In this document: positions 17,485-25,644 of the stretch, in pieces | How the letters are laid out: every line of letters starts with the position of its first letter | Position numbering within the stretch: position 1 is the stretch's first letter | NCBI GenBank assembly: GCA_027485235.1 | Contig: JAIXRJ010000021.1 | Span: forward strand, 1-64,000 | Length of the DNA stretch: 64,000 bases | From: Comamonadaceae bacterium | GTDB taxonomy: Bacteria > Pseudomonadota > Gammaproteobacteria > Burkholderiales > Burkholderiaceae_C | Direction of reading: 5' to 3' | Notes under the pieces: generated by a model | Databases searched by the model: none | What the model was told of the DNA's origin: nothing | The model's input: the letters and a program-made list of their open reading frames with translations, nothing else | Translations under genes and position numbers: made by a program

Positions 17485-19256
17485 CCATCACCCTGGAACA
17501 ACTCAACTGCGCATCTCAAGCAGATGCCACGCAGATGCTCGAGGGCCTGTACGAGCATTCCCCTTGGATCGCCGAGCAAGCGTTGGCGCAACGCCCCTTC
17601 ACATCGCTGGCACACCTCAAGCAGGCCATGTGCGAAGTGCTGGCGCACGCCGGGCGCGACGCGCAGCTGGGCTTGATTCGCGCCCACCCCGAGCTGGCGG
17701 GCAAGGCCATGGTCAGCAAAACGCTGACGGCCGAATCGACCCACGAACAGTCCAAGGCGGGCTTGACCGACTGCACGCCCGAAGAGTTCGCCAAGATCCA
17801 AAAGCTCAACGCCGACTACAACGCTAAATTCGGCTGGCCCTTCATCCTGGCCGTGCGTGGCCCGCGTGGCGTGGGTTTGAGCAAAAAACAGATCATCGAC
17901 GCCTTCGAGCGCCGCCTGAACAGCCACCCCGACTTTGAGCTGGCCGAATGCCTGCGCAACATCCACCGCATCGTCGAGATCCGCCTGAACGACAAATTTG
18001 GCGTGGAGCCCACGCTGGGCCACAGGGTTTGGGACTGGCAGGAGCAACTGGCCCAGCACAGTGACCCCGGCTTTGCCGAGATGGGCCAACTCACCGTCAC
18101 CTACCTGACCGACGCCCACCGCGCCTGCGCCCAGCGCATCACGCAAAACATGCGCGACTGCGGTTTTGACGAGGTGTACACCGACGCCGTGGGCAACGTG
18201 GTGGGCCGCTACCACCCCGCCACTGCGGGTGCCAAATACCTGATGACGGGCAGCCACTACGACACCGTGCGCAACGGCGGCAAGTACGACGGCCGCTTGG
18301 GCATCTTTGTGCCCATGGCCTGCGTGCAACAGCTGAACCAACAAAGCAAACGCCTGCCCTTTGGCATCGAAGTCGTGGCCTTTGCCGAAGAAGAAGGCCA
18401 GCGCTACAAAGCCACCTTTTTGGGCTCGGGTGCACTCATTGGGCAGTTCAACCCCGCTTGGCTGGACCAGCAAGACGCCGACGGCATCACCATGCGCGCC
18501 GCCATGCAGCACGCGGGCCTGTGCATCGACGACATCCCCAAAATCCAGCGCGACCCGGCGCAGTACCTCGGCTTTGTCGAGGTGCACATCGAGCAAGGCC
18601 CGGTGCTCAACGAAGTGAACATCCCGCTGGGCGTGGTCACCTCGATCAACGGCAGCGTACGCTACCTGTGCGAGATCATCGGCACCGCCAGCCACGCGGG
18701 CACCACCCCCATGGACCGCCGCCGCGACGCGGCCTGCGCCGTGGCCGAACTGGCCCTGTACATGGAGCAACGCGCCACCCAAGACGGCGACAGCGTGGCC
18801 ACCGTGGGCCAGCTGCAAGTGCCCAACGGCTCGATCAACGTGGTGCCAGGCCGCTGCCTGTTCAGCCTGGACATGCGCGCCCCCACCGATGCCCAGCGCG
18901 ACGCGCTGGTGGCCGACGTGATGAGCCAACTCAACCAAATTGCCGAGCGCCGTGGCGTGCGCGTCAAAGCCGAGCTGACCATGAGCGCCGCCGCCGCGCC
19001 CAGCGCCCCCGAATGGCAATCGCGTTGGGAGCGCGCCGTGACCGCCTTGGGCGTGCCGCTGTTCAAACTGCCCAGCGGCGCAGGCCACGACGCCATGAAG
19101 CTGCACGAAGTCATGCCCCAAGCCATGCTGTTTGTGCGCGGCGAAAACGGGGGCATCAGCCACAACCCACGCGAATCGACCACCAGCGACGACATGCAAC
19201 TGTGTGTCGACGCCTTCACCCATGTTTTGAACCAACTCTCTCAGGAAAAATCATGA
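17481..19256 (+). CDS. Bifunctional OHCU decarboxylase / allantoate amidohydrolase (UraD-AllC fusion)
   Basis: The 591-residue protein joins two purine enzymes. Residues about 1-170 are OHCU decarboxylase (LIRAHPELAGKAM with the catalytic His, FGWPFILAVRG, LRNIHRIVEIRLNDKFG). Residues about 180-591 are an M20 amidohydrolase of the allantoate/carbamoyl-amino-acid type (TGSHYDTVRNGGKYDGRLG, AFAEEEGQRY, VEVHIEQGPVL, TASHAGTTPMDRR, SGAGHDAMKLH). It would make allantoin from OHCU and also break down allantoate, flanking the PuuE step. Its ATG lies 7 nt after the GGAG of the preceding repeat. It is followed by a second copy of that repeat. Confidence 0.93.
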   Translation: MTITLEQLNCASQADATQMLEGLYEHSPWIAEQALAQRPFTSLAHLKQAMCEVLAHAGRDAQLGLIRAHPELAGKAMVSKTLTAESTHEQSKAGLTDCTPEEFAKIQKLNADYNAKFGWPFILAVRGPRGVGLSKKQIIDAFERRLNSHPDFELAECLRNIHRIVEIRLNDKFGVEPTLGHRVWDWQEQLAQHSDPGFAEMGQLTVTYLTDAHRACAQRITQNMRDCGFDEVYTDAVGNVVGRYHPATAGAKYLMTGSHYDTVRNGGKYDGRLGIFVPMACVQQLNQQSKRLPFGIEVVAFAEEEGQRYKATFLGSGALIGQFNPAWLDQQDADGITMRAAMQHAGLCIDDIPKIQRDPAQYLGFVEVHIEQGPVLNEVNIPLGVVTSINGSVRYLCEIIGTASHAGTTPMDRRRDAACAVAELALYMEQRATQDGDSVATVGQLQVPNGSINVVPGRCLFSLDMRAPTDAQRDALVADVMSQLNQIAERRGVRVKAELTMSAAAAPSAPEWQSRWERAVTALGVPLFKLPSGAGHDAMKLHEVMPQAMLFVRGENGGISHNPRESTTSDDMQLCVDAFTHVLNQLSQEKS

Positions 19257-19342
19257 AGCCCCACGTTCGTCACTTCGTGTACTCACTGCCCCCCGAGGGG
19301 GCCCTGCTCTCCTTGGGGCGGCCCGGCGGAGAGCAGTCATGA
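19253..19342 (+). repeat. Intergenic repeat copy 2 with ATGA-coupled minicistron and SD hairpin
   Basis: This is the second 90-nt copy, between the UraD-AllC gene and the M20 gene. Its ATG (19253) overlaps the upstream TGA, and its own TGA (19340-19342) overlaps the M20 ATG at 19339. The peptide encoded differs from copy 1 at only a few positions. The arms CTGCTCTCC (19304-19312) and GGAGAGCAG (19328-19336) again enclose the downstream ribosome-binding site. Confidence 0.85.
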
Positions 19343-20592
19343 GCGCTACCGAAAACCAATACCAACAACTCGACGCCTGGATCGATGCGCACTTTGACGA
19401 GCAAGTGAAGTTCTTGCAAGCGCTGGTGCAGGTGCCCACCGACACCCCCCCCGGCAACAACGCGCCACACGCCGAGCGCACCGCCGAGCTGTTGGCGCCC
19501 ATGGGCTTTGTGGCCGAAAAGCACACCGTGCCCAAGGCCGAGGTGAAAGCCTATGGCCTCGAATCCGTCACCAACCTGATCGTGCGCAGAAAGTACGGCG
19601 AAGGCAAAACCATTGCCCTGAACGCGCACGGCGACGTGGTGCCGCCCGGCGAAGGCTGGACACACCCGCCCTACGGCGGCGAAATCCACAATGGCGCCAT
19701 GTACGGCCGCGCCACCGCCGTGAGCAAGTGCGACTTCTCCACCTTCACCTTTGCCACGCGCGCACTCGAATCGCTCAATGCCCCATTGAAGGGTGGCGTG
19801 GAGCTGCACTTCACCTACGACGAAGAGTTTGGCGGTGAAATAGGCCCCGGCTGGCTGCTGGCCCAAGGCCTGACCCAACCCGATCTGATGATCGCGGCTG
19901 GGTTCAGCTACCAAGTGGTCACCGCGCACAACGGCTGCCTGCAAATGGAAGTCACGGTGCAAGGCGAGATGGCGCACGCCGCCATCCCCGACAGCGGCAC
20001 CGATGCGCTGCAAGGCGCGGTGCACATCCTGAACGCCCTGCACGCCCTCAACACGCAATACCTCAAGGTCACGTCCAAGGTGGAAGGCATCAGCCACCCC
20101 TATTTGAATGTGGGCTTGATCTCGGGCGGCACCAACACCAACGTGGTGCCCGGCAAAGTCAGCTTCAAGCTCGACCGCCGAATGATCCCCGAAGAGAACC
20201 CTGCCGAAGTCGAAGCCAGCATCCGCCAAACCATTGCCGACGCGGCCGCCAGCTTCAAGCCGCCACGCGGTGGCCATGTGCTGAAAGTGGATGTGCGCCG
20301 CATGCTGCTGGCCAACGCCATGAAACCCCTGCCCGGCAACAAGCCACTGGTGGACGCGATTCAGAAACACGGCGGCCAGATCTTCGGTGAAGCCATCCCC
20401 GCCGTGGGCACACCGCTGTACACCGACGTGCGCCTGTACGTGGAACGCGGTATCCCCGGCGTGATCTACGGCGCAGGCCCCCGCACCGTGCGCGAATCCA
20501 ACGCCAAGCGCTCAGACGAACACGTTCAGCTGGAAGACCTGCGCCGGGCCACCCAAGTGGTGGCGCGCACCTTGCTGGATTTGCTGGCATGA
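19339..20592 (+). CDS. M20-family amidohydrolase (ArgE/DapE-like) in the purine operon
   Basis: The 417-residue di-zinc M20 protein has IALNAHGDVVPPGEGW (first His/Asp), TYDEEFGGEIG (Glu pair), a dimerisation-lid region VQGEMAHAAIPDSGTDAL and a late ligand region near RSDEHV. It is not a paralogue-level match to the AllC half of the preceding fusion. Its operon position, coupled through the repeat, suggests action on a ureido or amide intermediate such as ureidoglycolate or a related compound. That is inference; a dipeptidase is equally compatible with the sequence. Confidence 0.82.
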   Translation: MSATENQYQQLDAWIDAHFDEQVKFLQALVQVPTDTPPGNNAPHAERTAELLAPMGFVAEKHTVPKAEVKAYGLESVTNLIVRRKYGEGKTIALNAHGDVVPPGEGWTHPPYGGEIHNGAMYGRATAVSKCDFSTFTFATRALESLNAPLKGGVELHFTYDEEFGGEIGPGWLLAQGLTQPDLMIAAGFSYQVVTAHNGCLQMEVTVQGEMAHAAIPDSGTDALQGAVHILNALHALNTQYLKVTSKVEGISHPYLNVGLISGGTNTNVVPGKVSFKLDRRMIPEENPAEVEASIRQTIADAAASFKPPRGGHVLKVDVRRMLLANAMKPLPGNKPLVDAIQKHGGQIFGEAIPAVGTPLYTDVRLYVERGIPGVIYGAGPRTVRESNAKRSDEHVQLEDLRRATQVVARTLLDLLA

Positions 20593-20599
20593 AGCTCCA

Positions 20600-20649
20600 C
20601 CCCACTTTGGTGCGCTTCGCACCCGGAGTGTTCACCAAGATGGGGTTTT
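20600..20649 (+). terminator. Probable intrinsic terminator after the puuE operon
   Basis: CCCCACTTTGGTG (20600-20612) and CACCAAGATGGGG (20633-20645) pair with two mismatches around a 20-nt loop and are followed by TTTT. It lies 8 nt past the M20 stop and before the ABC transporter genes. Confidence 0.6.
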
Positions 20650-20748
20650 ATAGGGGATGCCCCTGAGACCCGCTGCCCAAACCCTGTTCGATAATGGGCA
20701 TCTATTTTGCTTAACAAGACACCACATCGATTTGACCCTGGAGCCCAC

Positions 20749-21783
20749 ATGAAAAAACGTTTCTTACTCAAAGCGACCGCCGCCTTGGCGGCAGTCGCCA
20801 CTTTTGGACTGGCACAAGCCCAAACCACCCCGATCAAGTTTCAGCTCGATTGGCGCTTTGAGGGCCCCTCTGCTTTCTTTTTGCAGCCTGCTGCCAAGGG
20901 CTATTTCAAAGACGCTAAATTGGACGTGACGGTGGACTCGGGCAACGGCTCCGGTGGTGCGGTCACCCGCGTGGCTTCGGGCACTTACGACCTGGGCTTT
21001 GCCGACTTGGCCGCCCTGATGGAATTCCACGCCAACAACCCCGACGCCCCCAACAAGCCTGTCGCCATCATGATGGTCTACAACAACACCCCCGCCTCGG
21101 TGATGGCCTTGAAGAAGTCCGGCATCAAGACCCCGGCTGACTTGGCTGGCAAAAAACTGGGCGCACCCGTGTTTGACGCAGGCCGCCGTGCATTCCCCAT
21201 CTTCCAGAAGGCCAACGACATCGGCAACGTGGCCTGGACCGCGATGGACCCACCTTTGCGCGAAACCATGCTGGTGCGTGGTGATGTGGACGCCATCACC
21301 GGCTTCACCTTCACCTCGCTGCTGAACATCGAAGCGCGTGGCGTGAAAGCAGAAGACGTGGTGGTCATGCAATACCCCGACTTTGGCGTCAAGCTCTACG
21401 GCAACGCGATCATCGCCTCGCCCAAGATCCTGAAAGAAAACCCTGCGGCCGTGAAAGCTTTCTTGGCTGCCTTCACCAAGGGTGCCAAGGACGTGATGGC
21501 CGACCCGGCCAAAGCCATTGAATCGGTCAAGGCGCGCGACGGCATCATCAACGTGGCGCTCGAAACCCGCCGCCTGCAACTGGCCATTGACACCGTGATC
21601 AACAGCCCCTCGGCCCGCGCCGAAGGCTTTGGCCAAATCAGCGCCCCCCGCATGACGCTGATGGCATCCCAAGTGTCCGACGCGTTCAACACCAAGACCC
21701 GTGTCAAGTCCGAAGACATCTGGAACGGCTCGTTTTTGCCCACGGCCAAAGAGCTGGACATCCTGCCCAAAGGCAAGAAGTAA
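20749..21783 (+). CDS. ABC transporter substrate-binding protein (NMT1/SsuA-like)
   Basis: The 344-residue protein has a signal peptide ending AQAQT, then the NMT1/THI5/SsuA-like fold: IKFQLDWRFEGPSAFFLQPAAKGYFKDAKLDVTVDSGNGSG and VASGTYDLGFADLAALMEF. Family members bind pyrimidine precursors, sulfonates, taurine or other small heterocycles. Placement in the purine operon suggests a purine, allantoin or related ligand. GGAG at 20740-20743 precedes the ATG. Confidence 0.88.
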   Translation: MKKRFLLKATAALAAVATFGLAQAQTTPIKFQLDWRFEGPSAFFLQPAAKGYFKDAKLDVTVDSGNGSGGAVTRVASGTYDLGFADLAALMEFHANNPDAPNKPVAIMMVYNNTPASVMALKKSGIKTPADLAGKKLGAPVFDAGRRAFPIFQKANDIGNVAWTAMDPPLRETMLVRGDVDAITGFTFTSLLNIEARGVKAEDVVVMQYPDFGVKLYGNAIIASPKILKENPAAVKAFLAAFTKGAKDVMADPAKAIESVKARDGIINVALETRRLQLAIDTVINSPSARAEGFGQISAPRMTLMASQVSDAFNTKTRVKSEDIWNGSFLPTAKELDILPKGKK

Positions 21784-21870
21784 ACCAGCGCCAGCTCCGG
21801 GGCATGCCGCCCCGGAGTTCCGGGCCCACCGCGCCCTGCACAGGTCGGTGGGCTTTTACAGGCCGCAGCG

Positions 21871-21878
21871 TGTATACA
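21871..21878. promoter_or_regulatory. TGTATACA operator before the ABC ATPase gene
   Basis: This third TGTATACA palindrome sits 30 bp upstream of the ATPase ATG, inside the 124-nt gap after the binding-protein gene. Only the 8-bp core and the preceding G are shared with the other two copies. It implies a separate, regulated promoter for ATPase-permease-ureD. Confidence 0.55.
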
Positions 21879-21907
21879 CTATCGAACACCATTTTTAAGC
21901 TTTCACC

Positions 21908-22726
21908 ATGACCCAAGAATCATTCGTTGATTTCCAGAATGTCTGGCTGGCCTACAACGACGAGTTGCTGGCGCAAAACCACTTCGCTGTCGAAGACATC
22001 AACCTGCAAGTCAAGCAAGGCGAGTTCATCGCCATCGTCGGGCCCTCTGGCTGCGGCAAGTCCACCTTCATGAAGCTGACCACGGGCCTGAAGATGCCCA
22101 GCAAAGGCCACATCCTGGTCGACGGCCAGCCGGTCACGGGTCCGCTCAAAATCAGTGGCATGGCCTTCCAAGCTTCTTCCTTGTTGCCCTGGCGCACCAC
22201 GCTCGACAACGTGCTGCTGCCGCTCGAAATCGTGGAACCCTACCGTTCCAACTTCAAGCAAAAAAGACAAGAGTACGCCGAACGTGCCCGCAAACTGCTG
22301 AATACTGTGGGCCTGGGTGGTTACGAAGACAAGTTCCCGTGGCAACTGTCGGGCGGCATGCAGCAACGCGCCAGCATTTGCCGCGCCTTGATCCATGAGC
22401 CCAAGATGCTGCTGCTCGACGAGCCCTTCGGCGCGCTCGACGCTTTCACCCGTGAAGAGCTCTGGTGCATCTTGCGCGACCTGTGGACCGAGCAAAAGTT
22501 CAACGTCATTTTGGTCACACACGACCTGCGCGAATCGGTGTTTTTGGCCGACACGGTCTACGTGATGAGCAAGAGCCCCGGCCGCTTTGTGGTCAAGCGC
22601 GAGATCGACCTGCCACGCCCGCGCGACCTGGAGATCACCTACACGCCCGAATTCACCAACATCGTGCACGAGCTGCGCGGCCACATCGGTGCCATGCGCA
22701 AGACCGGTGCGGCGATCAACCAATAA
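21908..22726 (+). CDS. ABC transporter ATP-binding protein (SsuB/TauB-like)
   Basis: This 272-residue ATPase has Walker A GPSGCGKST (residues 45-53), signature LSGGMQQR (147-154), Walker B MLLLDEPFGALD (from 167) and the switch His in VTHD. It belongs with the binding protein upstream and the permease 13 nt downstream. It energises uptake of a small, probably nitrogen-containing, substrate. Confidence 0.92.
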   Translation: MTQESFVDFQNVWLAYNDELLAQNHFAVEDINLQVKQGEFIAIVGPSGCGKSTFMKLTTGLKMPSKGHILVDGQPVTGPLKISGMAFQASSLLPWRTTLDNVLLPLEIVEPYRSNFKQKRQEYAERARKLLNTVGLGGYEDKFPWQLSGGMQQRASICRALIHEPKMLLLDEPFGALDAFTREELWCILRDLWTEQKFNVILVTHDLRESVFLADTVYVMSKSPGRFVVKREIDLPRPRDLEITYTPEFTNIVHELRGHIGAMRKTGAAINQ

Positions 22727-22739
22727 GCGGGAGCACCTG

Positions 22740-23507
22740 ATGAAAAATAAATCCCTCGAAGCCTGGTCCCCCTGGATCTTGCTGGTGCTGACCATCCTGC
22801 TTTGGGAAGTTCTGTGCCGCGCGTTCAACGTGTCGGAATTCGTTTTCCCCAGCCCTTCGCGCATTGCGCAGCAAACCATCGAATACCGCGACGTGATCGC
22901 GGGCCACGCCTGGCGCACCTTTTGGGTGACCATGGTCGGCTTTGGCATCGCCATCGTGGTGGGCGTGTTGCTCGGCTTCATCATCGGCAGCTCACGCCTG
23001 GCCTATGCCGCCGTGTACCCGCTCATGACCGCCTTCAACGCGCTGCCCAAAGCAGCCTTTGTGCCGATCCTGGTGGTCTGGTTCGGCATCGGCATCGGCC
23101 CCGCCATCTTGACGGCCTTCCTGATCAGCTTCTTCCCCATCATGGTGAACATCGCCACCGGTTTGGCGACGCTGGAGCCTGAATTGGAAGACGTGCTGCG
23201 CGTGCTGGGTGCCAAGCGCTGGGACGTGTTGGTCAAAGTGGGCCTGCCCCGCTCCATGCCTTACTTTTACGGCTCGCTCAAAGTCGCGATCACCTTGGCC
23301 TTTGTGGGCACCACGGTGTCCGAGATGACGGCCTCGAACGAAGGCATTGGCTACCTTCTGATCTCTGCCGGTTCGGCCATGCAAATGGGCTTGGCGTTTT
23401 CTGGCTTGGTGGTGGTGGGTGCGATGGCCATGGCCATGTACGAACTCTTCAGCGCCATCGAAAAGCGCACCACCGGCTGGGCCCATCGCGGCTCTCAAGG
23501 CGAATAA
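22740..23507 (+). CDS. ABC transporter permease (SsuC/TauC-like)
   Basis: The 255-residue integral-membrane protein has about six helices and the EAA-like loop EPELEDVLRVLGAKRWDVLVKVGLPRSMPYFYGSLKVAI, typical of BPD_transp_1 permeases of the sulfonate/nitrate/taurine class. It starts 13 nt after the ATPase and is followed 12 nt later by ureD, so import and urease maturation appear co-transcribed. Confidence 0.92.
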   Translation: MKNKSLEAWSPWILLVLTILLWEVLCRAFNVSEFVFPSPSRIAQQTIEYRDVIAGHAWRTFWVTMVGFGIAIVVGVLLGFIIGSSRLAYAAVYPLMTAFNALPKAAFVPILVVWFGIGIGPAILTAFLISFFPIMVNIATGLATLEPELEDVLRVLGAKRWDVLVKVGLPRSMPYFYGSLKVAITLAFVGTTVSEMTASNEGIGYLLISAGSAMQMGLAFSGLVVVGAMAMAMYELFSAIEKRTTGWAHRGSQGE

Positions 23508-23519
23508 GGCCAGGCCTGC

Positions 23520-24350
23520 ATGACCTGGCACGCCAGCCTGCAGCTCGACTACACGCTGGAGTCCGAACGCAGCGCCGCCCGCTACCTGCACCAAGGGCCG
23601 CTGCGCATCTTGCAAAGCCTCTACCCCGAAGGCGATGCGGTCTGCCACAACGTGCTGGTGCACCCACCCAGTGGCCTGGTGGGGGGCGACACCCTCGACA
23701 TGCAGGTCACCGTGGGCTCTGGGGCGCATGGCTTGGTCACCACGCCCGGTGCCACGCGTTTTTACCGGTCTGAAGCAGGCCTGGCCACGCAGCAAGTGCA
23801 TGCACGGGTTGAATCTGGCGCGCGTTTGGAATGGCTGCCCTTGGAAGCCATTGCCTACAACCAATGCGACGCGCTCAACCGCGCCGTGTTTGACCTGGCC
23901 CCCGGCGCTGAAATGATGAGCTGGGACATCACCGCTTTGGGCCTGCCTGCAGCCGACCTGCCCTATGTGCAAGGCACTTTTCGCCAACACTTGGAGATCC
24001 CTGGTGTATGGCTGGAGCGCGGCACCCTGAACGCTCAAGACACCCGCCTGATGGACAGCCCGCTGGGCCTGGCTGGCCAGCGCTGCATGGCCACGCTGGT
24101 GTTTGCGGCGGGCAGCGCCATGGCCGCTGAACGCATCGAACGGGCTCTGGGCTGTGCCCGCGACTTGCTGGAAGCCTCCCCTTTGCGTTTGACGGCAGGG
24201 GCCACCTCACCGCACACACAGGTCATCGTGCTGCGCGCGCTGTCGCCCGTCACCGAACCCGCCATGCAGTTGCTGCGGCAGGTGTGGGCCGCGTGGCGGC
24301 ATGAGATGTGGGCATTGCCGGGGGCAGTGCCTCGGTTATGGCATCTTTGA
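23520..24350 (+). CDS. ureD: Urease accessory protein UreD
   Basis: The 276-residue product matches UreD/UreH: GPLRILQSLYPEGDAVCHNVLVHPPSGLVGGDTLDMQVTVG, then TTPGATRFYRS and ARLEWLPLEAIAYNQC. UreD scaffolds the UreF-UreG nickel-insertion complex on apo-urease. It is the last gene of the ABC importer operon. The remaining urease genes (31608-36190) lie about 7 kb away, separated by an alpha/beta hydrolase and the oppositely oriented urt operon, which is an unusual arrangement. Confidence 0.95.
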   Translation: MTWHASLQLDYTLESERSAARYLHQGPLRILQSLYPEGDAVCHNVLVHPPSGLVGGDTLDMQVTVGSGAHGLVTTPGATRFYRSEAGLATQQVHARVESGARLEWLPLEAIAYNQCDALNRAVFDLAPGAEMMSWDITALGLPAADLPYVQGTFRQHLEIPGVWLERGTLNAQDTRLMDSPLGLAGQRCMATLVFAAGSAMAAERIERALGCARDLLEASPLRLTAGATSPHTQVIVLRALSPVTEPAMQLLRQVWAAWRHEMWALPGAVPRLWHL

Positions 24351-24372
24351 GTTTTGAGAACGCTCGGCAATC

Positions 24373-24402
24373 AATGTCCGCTGCAGGTTGAGAGCGGACA
24401 TT
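24373..24402. repeat. Inverted repeat in the ureD-hydrolase gap
   Basis: AATGTCCGCT (24373-24382) and AGCGGACATT (24393-24402) form a perfect 10-bp inverted repeat with a 10-nt loop, 22 nt after the ureD stop. There is no T-tract, so it may be an RNA 3'-end hairpin or the remnant of a dispersed repeat. The rest of the 240-nt gap holds no gene that I can support. Confidence 0.5.
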
Positions 24403-24590
24403 GGCATTCCCCTGAGTCTGAAAGTACTTTTCACCACGCAGTCTGACGCTGCCGCTGGAAGCCATGGGGACTGCGTGGGTTCTCGGCCCGTAGTTCAAGT
24501 GCATTACGATCAGCCGACAGCCAATCCCTGAGGGACACGTGTCTCGAATTAAACCCATTGGCCAATTAAAAACTGGGACGTTTTCAAGCC

Positions 24591-25481
24591 ATGCAAGTAC
24601 TTAACGGCCTCCTCCACGCCATTCCCAGCAAGACCGGGGGCCTGAGCGCGTATGTCGCAGGACAAGGCAGGCCCCTGCTGCTGGTGCATACCGTGAACGC
24701 TTCTGCCAGCGCGGCCGAAGTCAGGACGGTTTTTGAGCGCATGGGCCAGCACCGAACGGTGTATGCCATTGACTTGCCCGGTTTCGGGAACTCCGAGCGC
24801 ACTGACCGCCTGTACACGCCGCGCCTCATGACCGACGCGATCTTGGACTTGGCTGCTTACATCCGCACGAAACACCCAGAACAGGCCATAGACGCCTTGG
24901 CTGCATCCCTGTCGTGTGAGTTTCTGGCGCGCGCGGCGGTTGAACAGCCGGCGCTGTTTCGAACCCTGTCGCTGGTCAGTCCTACCGGTTTGAGCGGCTT
25001 GCGGCTGCGACTGGCACCTGCGGGCACAACCTACGGACAGGACTGGTTATTGGCGGTGTTGAAAGGTCCCGGTTGGGGACGCTCATTGTTCAAAGCCCTC
25101 ACCCGACCGGGTGTGATTCGATATTTTCTGAAGAAGACTTGGGGTTCTGGCTCGATTGATGAAACGATGTTCGACGATGCCCTGAAGACCACGCAAGAAC
25201 ACGGCGCAGAGCACGCACCCCTGTGCTTTTTGTCAGCGCAAATGTTCAGCGCCGACATCACCACGATCTATGACCAATTGCGCCTGCCGGTCTGGATGAG
25301 CCACGGCGTGCGAGGTGATTTTGTCGACTACCGGGGCAAAGCGCGCTTTGCCACACACGCCAATTGGCAATTCACCATATTCGACTCCGGCGCGCTGCCC
25401 TACTTTGAATACCCGCAGGACTTCGCCGAAAAAATGCTGGCGTTCATGGCGCAGGGCCCAGAAAACTGCAATCCATTGTGA
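24591..25481 (+). CDS. Alpha/beta hydrolase-fold protein with atypical nucleophile elbow
   Basis: The 296-residue protein has the alpha/beta hydrolase opening (GRPLLLVHTVNASASAAEV and VYAIDLPGFGNSERTDRLYTP). The nucleophile elbow reads DALAASLSCEFLA, so the usual G-x-S-x-G is A-A-S-L-S: the serine remains but both glycines are replaced. The late acid and histidine positions are also not clear (the C-terminus has SGALPYFEYPQDFAE where a His is expected). It may be inactive or have an unusual mechanism. It is flanked by ureD and the urt operon. Confidence 0.75.
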   Translation: MQVLNGLLHAIPSKTGGLSAYVAGQGRPLLLVHTVNASASAAEVRTVFERMGQHRTVYAIDLPGFGNSERTDRLYTPRLMTDAILDLAAYIRTKHPEQAIDALAASLSCEFLARAAVEQPALFRTLSLVSPTGLSGLRLRLAPAGTTYGQDWLLAVLKGPGWGRSLFKALTRPGVIRYFLKKTWGSGSIDETMFDDALKTTQEHGAEHAPLCFLSAQMFSADITTIYDQLRLPVWMSHGVRGDFVDYRGKARFATHANWQFTIFDSGALPYFEYPQDFAEKMLAFMAQGPENCNPL

Positions 25482-25644
25482 TGGTCTTGTCGCATTCCCT
25501 CAAGACAGTAGACAAACGCCCAGATGACGGCTGTTGGGCAAACCTTCAGTTTTTTTAGGTTGGCCAGAACATTGGCTTTCGCTGCACACCAGTCATCCGC
25601 CCGACCACGCCCATTTTTGGCAGCAACATGGCTTCAGAGTCGCC

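Noticed and set aside
17412..19235. 607-codon minus-strand frame opposite the UraD-AllC gene
   Set aside because: Antisense shadow in high-GC coding DNA; the plus strand has clear enzyme motifs.
24250..24558. 102-codon minus-strand frame across the ureD 3' end
   Set aside because: Half overlaps ureD and the rest covers the inverted-repeat gap; no motif or ribosome-binding site.
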